A DNA stretch of 5,121 nucleotides from Hyphomicrobiales bacterium (GTDB taxonomy: Bacteria > Pseudomonadota > Alphaproteobacteria > Rhizobiales > Xanthobacteraceae): contig JACQDO010000130.1 of the NCBI GenBank assembly GCA_016201085.1, positions 1-5,121 of the forward strand, read 5' to 3'. Each line of letters begins with the position of its first letter. Position 1 is the first letter of the stretch. A model generated the notes under the pieces. The model did not search any database. It had not been told where the DNA came from and saw only the letters and a program-made list of their open reading frames with translations. A program made the translations under genes and the position numbers. Of the stretch, positions 5,070-5,121 are shown in pieces.

Positions 5070-5121
5070 CCCGTTCCCTGTGAGGGACGCGAACCGGTTG
5101 CGCCGGCTCGTGGGGAACGGG
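5070..5121. other. 52-nt two-part hairpin at the window edge
   Basis: CCCGTTCCC (5070-5078) pairs perfectly with GGGAACGGG (5113-5121). Directly inside on the right arm, 5088-5097 pairs with 5103-5112 with one mismatch and one G-T pair, closing on a five-base loop; nine unpaired bases (5079-5087) remain on the left. A competing small hairpin TCCCT-GTG-AGGGA (5075-5087) uses part of the left arm. The structure could be a regulatory RNA, a terminator stem or an interspersed palindrome. No gene reads across it convincingly, and it may extend beyond the window. Confidence 0.5.

Noticed and set aside
4978..5121. CRISPR array
   Set aside because: Only two direct repeats of 13 bp and no regular spacer pattern.

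Overview
The window looks like chromosome from a high-GC alphaproteobacterium, most likely Hyphomicrobiales and probably near Bradyrhizobium/Rhodopseudomonas. This rests on GC of about 65% in the core genes, a DUF2842 gene (an alphaproteobacterial family) beside a heme A synthase (ctaA/COX15) gene, and a palindromic interspersed repeat of a style common between genes in that order. The placement is inferred from gene content and style, not from a database match.

Left half (1-1668, + strand): the 3' two thirds of a PLP-dependent O-acetylhomoserine sulfhydrylase (metY type) overlap, in a GTGA junction, a complete TAXI-family TRAP solute-binding-like protein that has no signal peptide. This pair meets a leftward pair tail to tail across only 4 bp.

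Middle (1673-3701): the leftward pair is a COX15/CtaA heme A synthase followed, through an ATGA overlap, by an enoyl-CoA hydratase/isomerase. The heme A synthase keeps its four expected heme-ligand histidines but lacks the first transmembrane segment. Where that segment should be encoded there is a palindromic repeat (about 3391-3468). On the other side of the repeat a small DUF2842 membrane protein is transcribed rightward.

Right half (3702-5121): an 11-bp palindrome separates DUF2842 from a leftward accessory cassette. In transcription order the cassette is a higB-type toxin, a higA-type antitoxin and a GIY-YIG-like nuclease-fold protein. The nuclease-like gene has only about 42% GC, which suggests recent acquisition. 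The higB promoter lies so close to the start codon that the toxin mRNA may be leaderless. The last 200 bp have no convincing gene, but hold a 13-bp direct repeat and a 52-nt region that can fold into a long two-part hairpin ending exactly at the window edge.

Most of the window is ordinary core metabolism. The points most worth a second look are the headless heme A synthase with a repeat at the break, the leaderless TAXI protein coupled to metY, the linkage of a HigBA module to a low-GC GIY-YIG protein, and the hairpin at the right edge.
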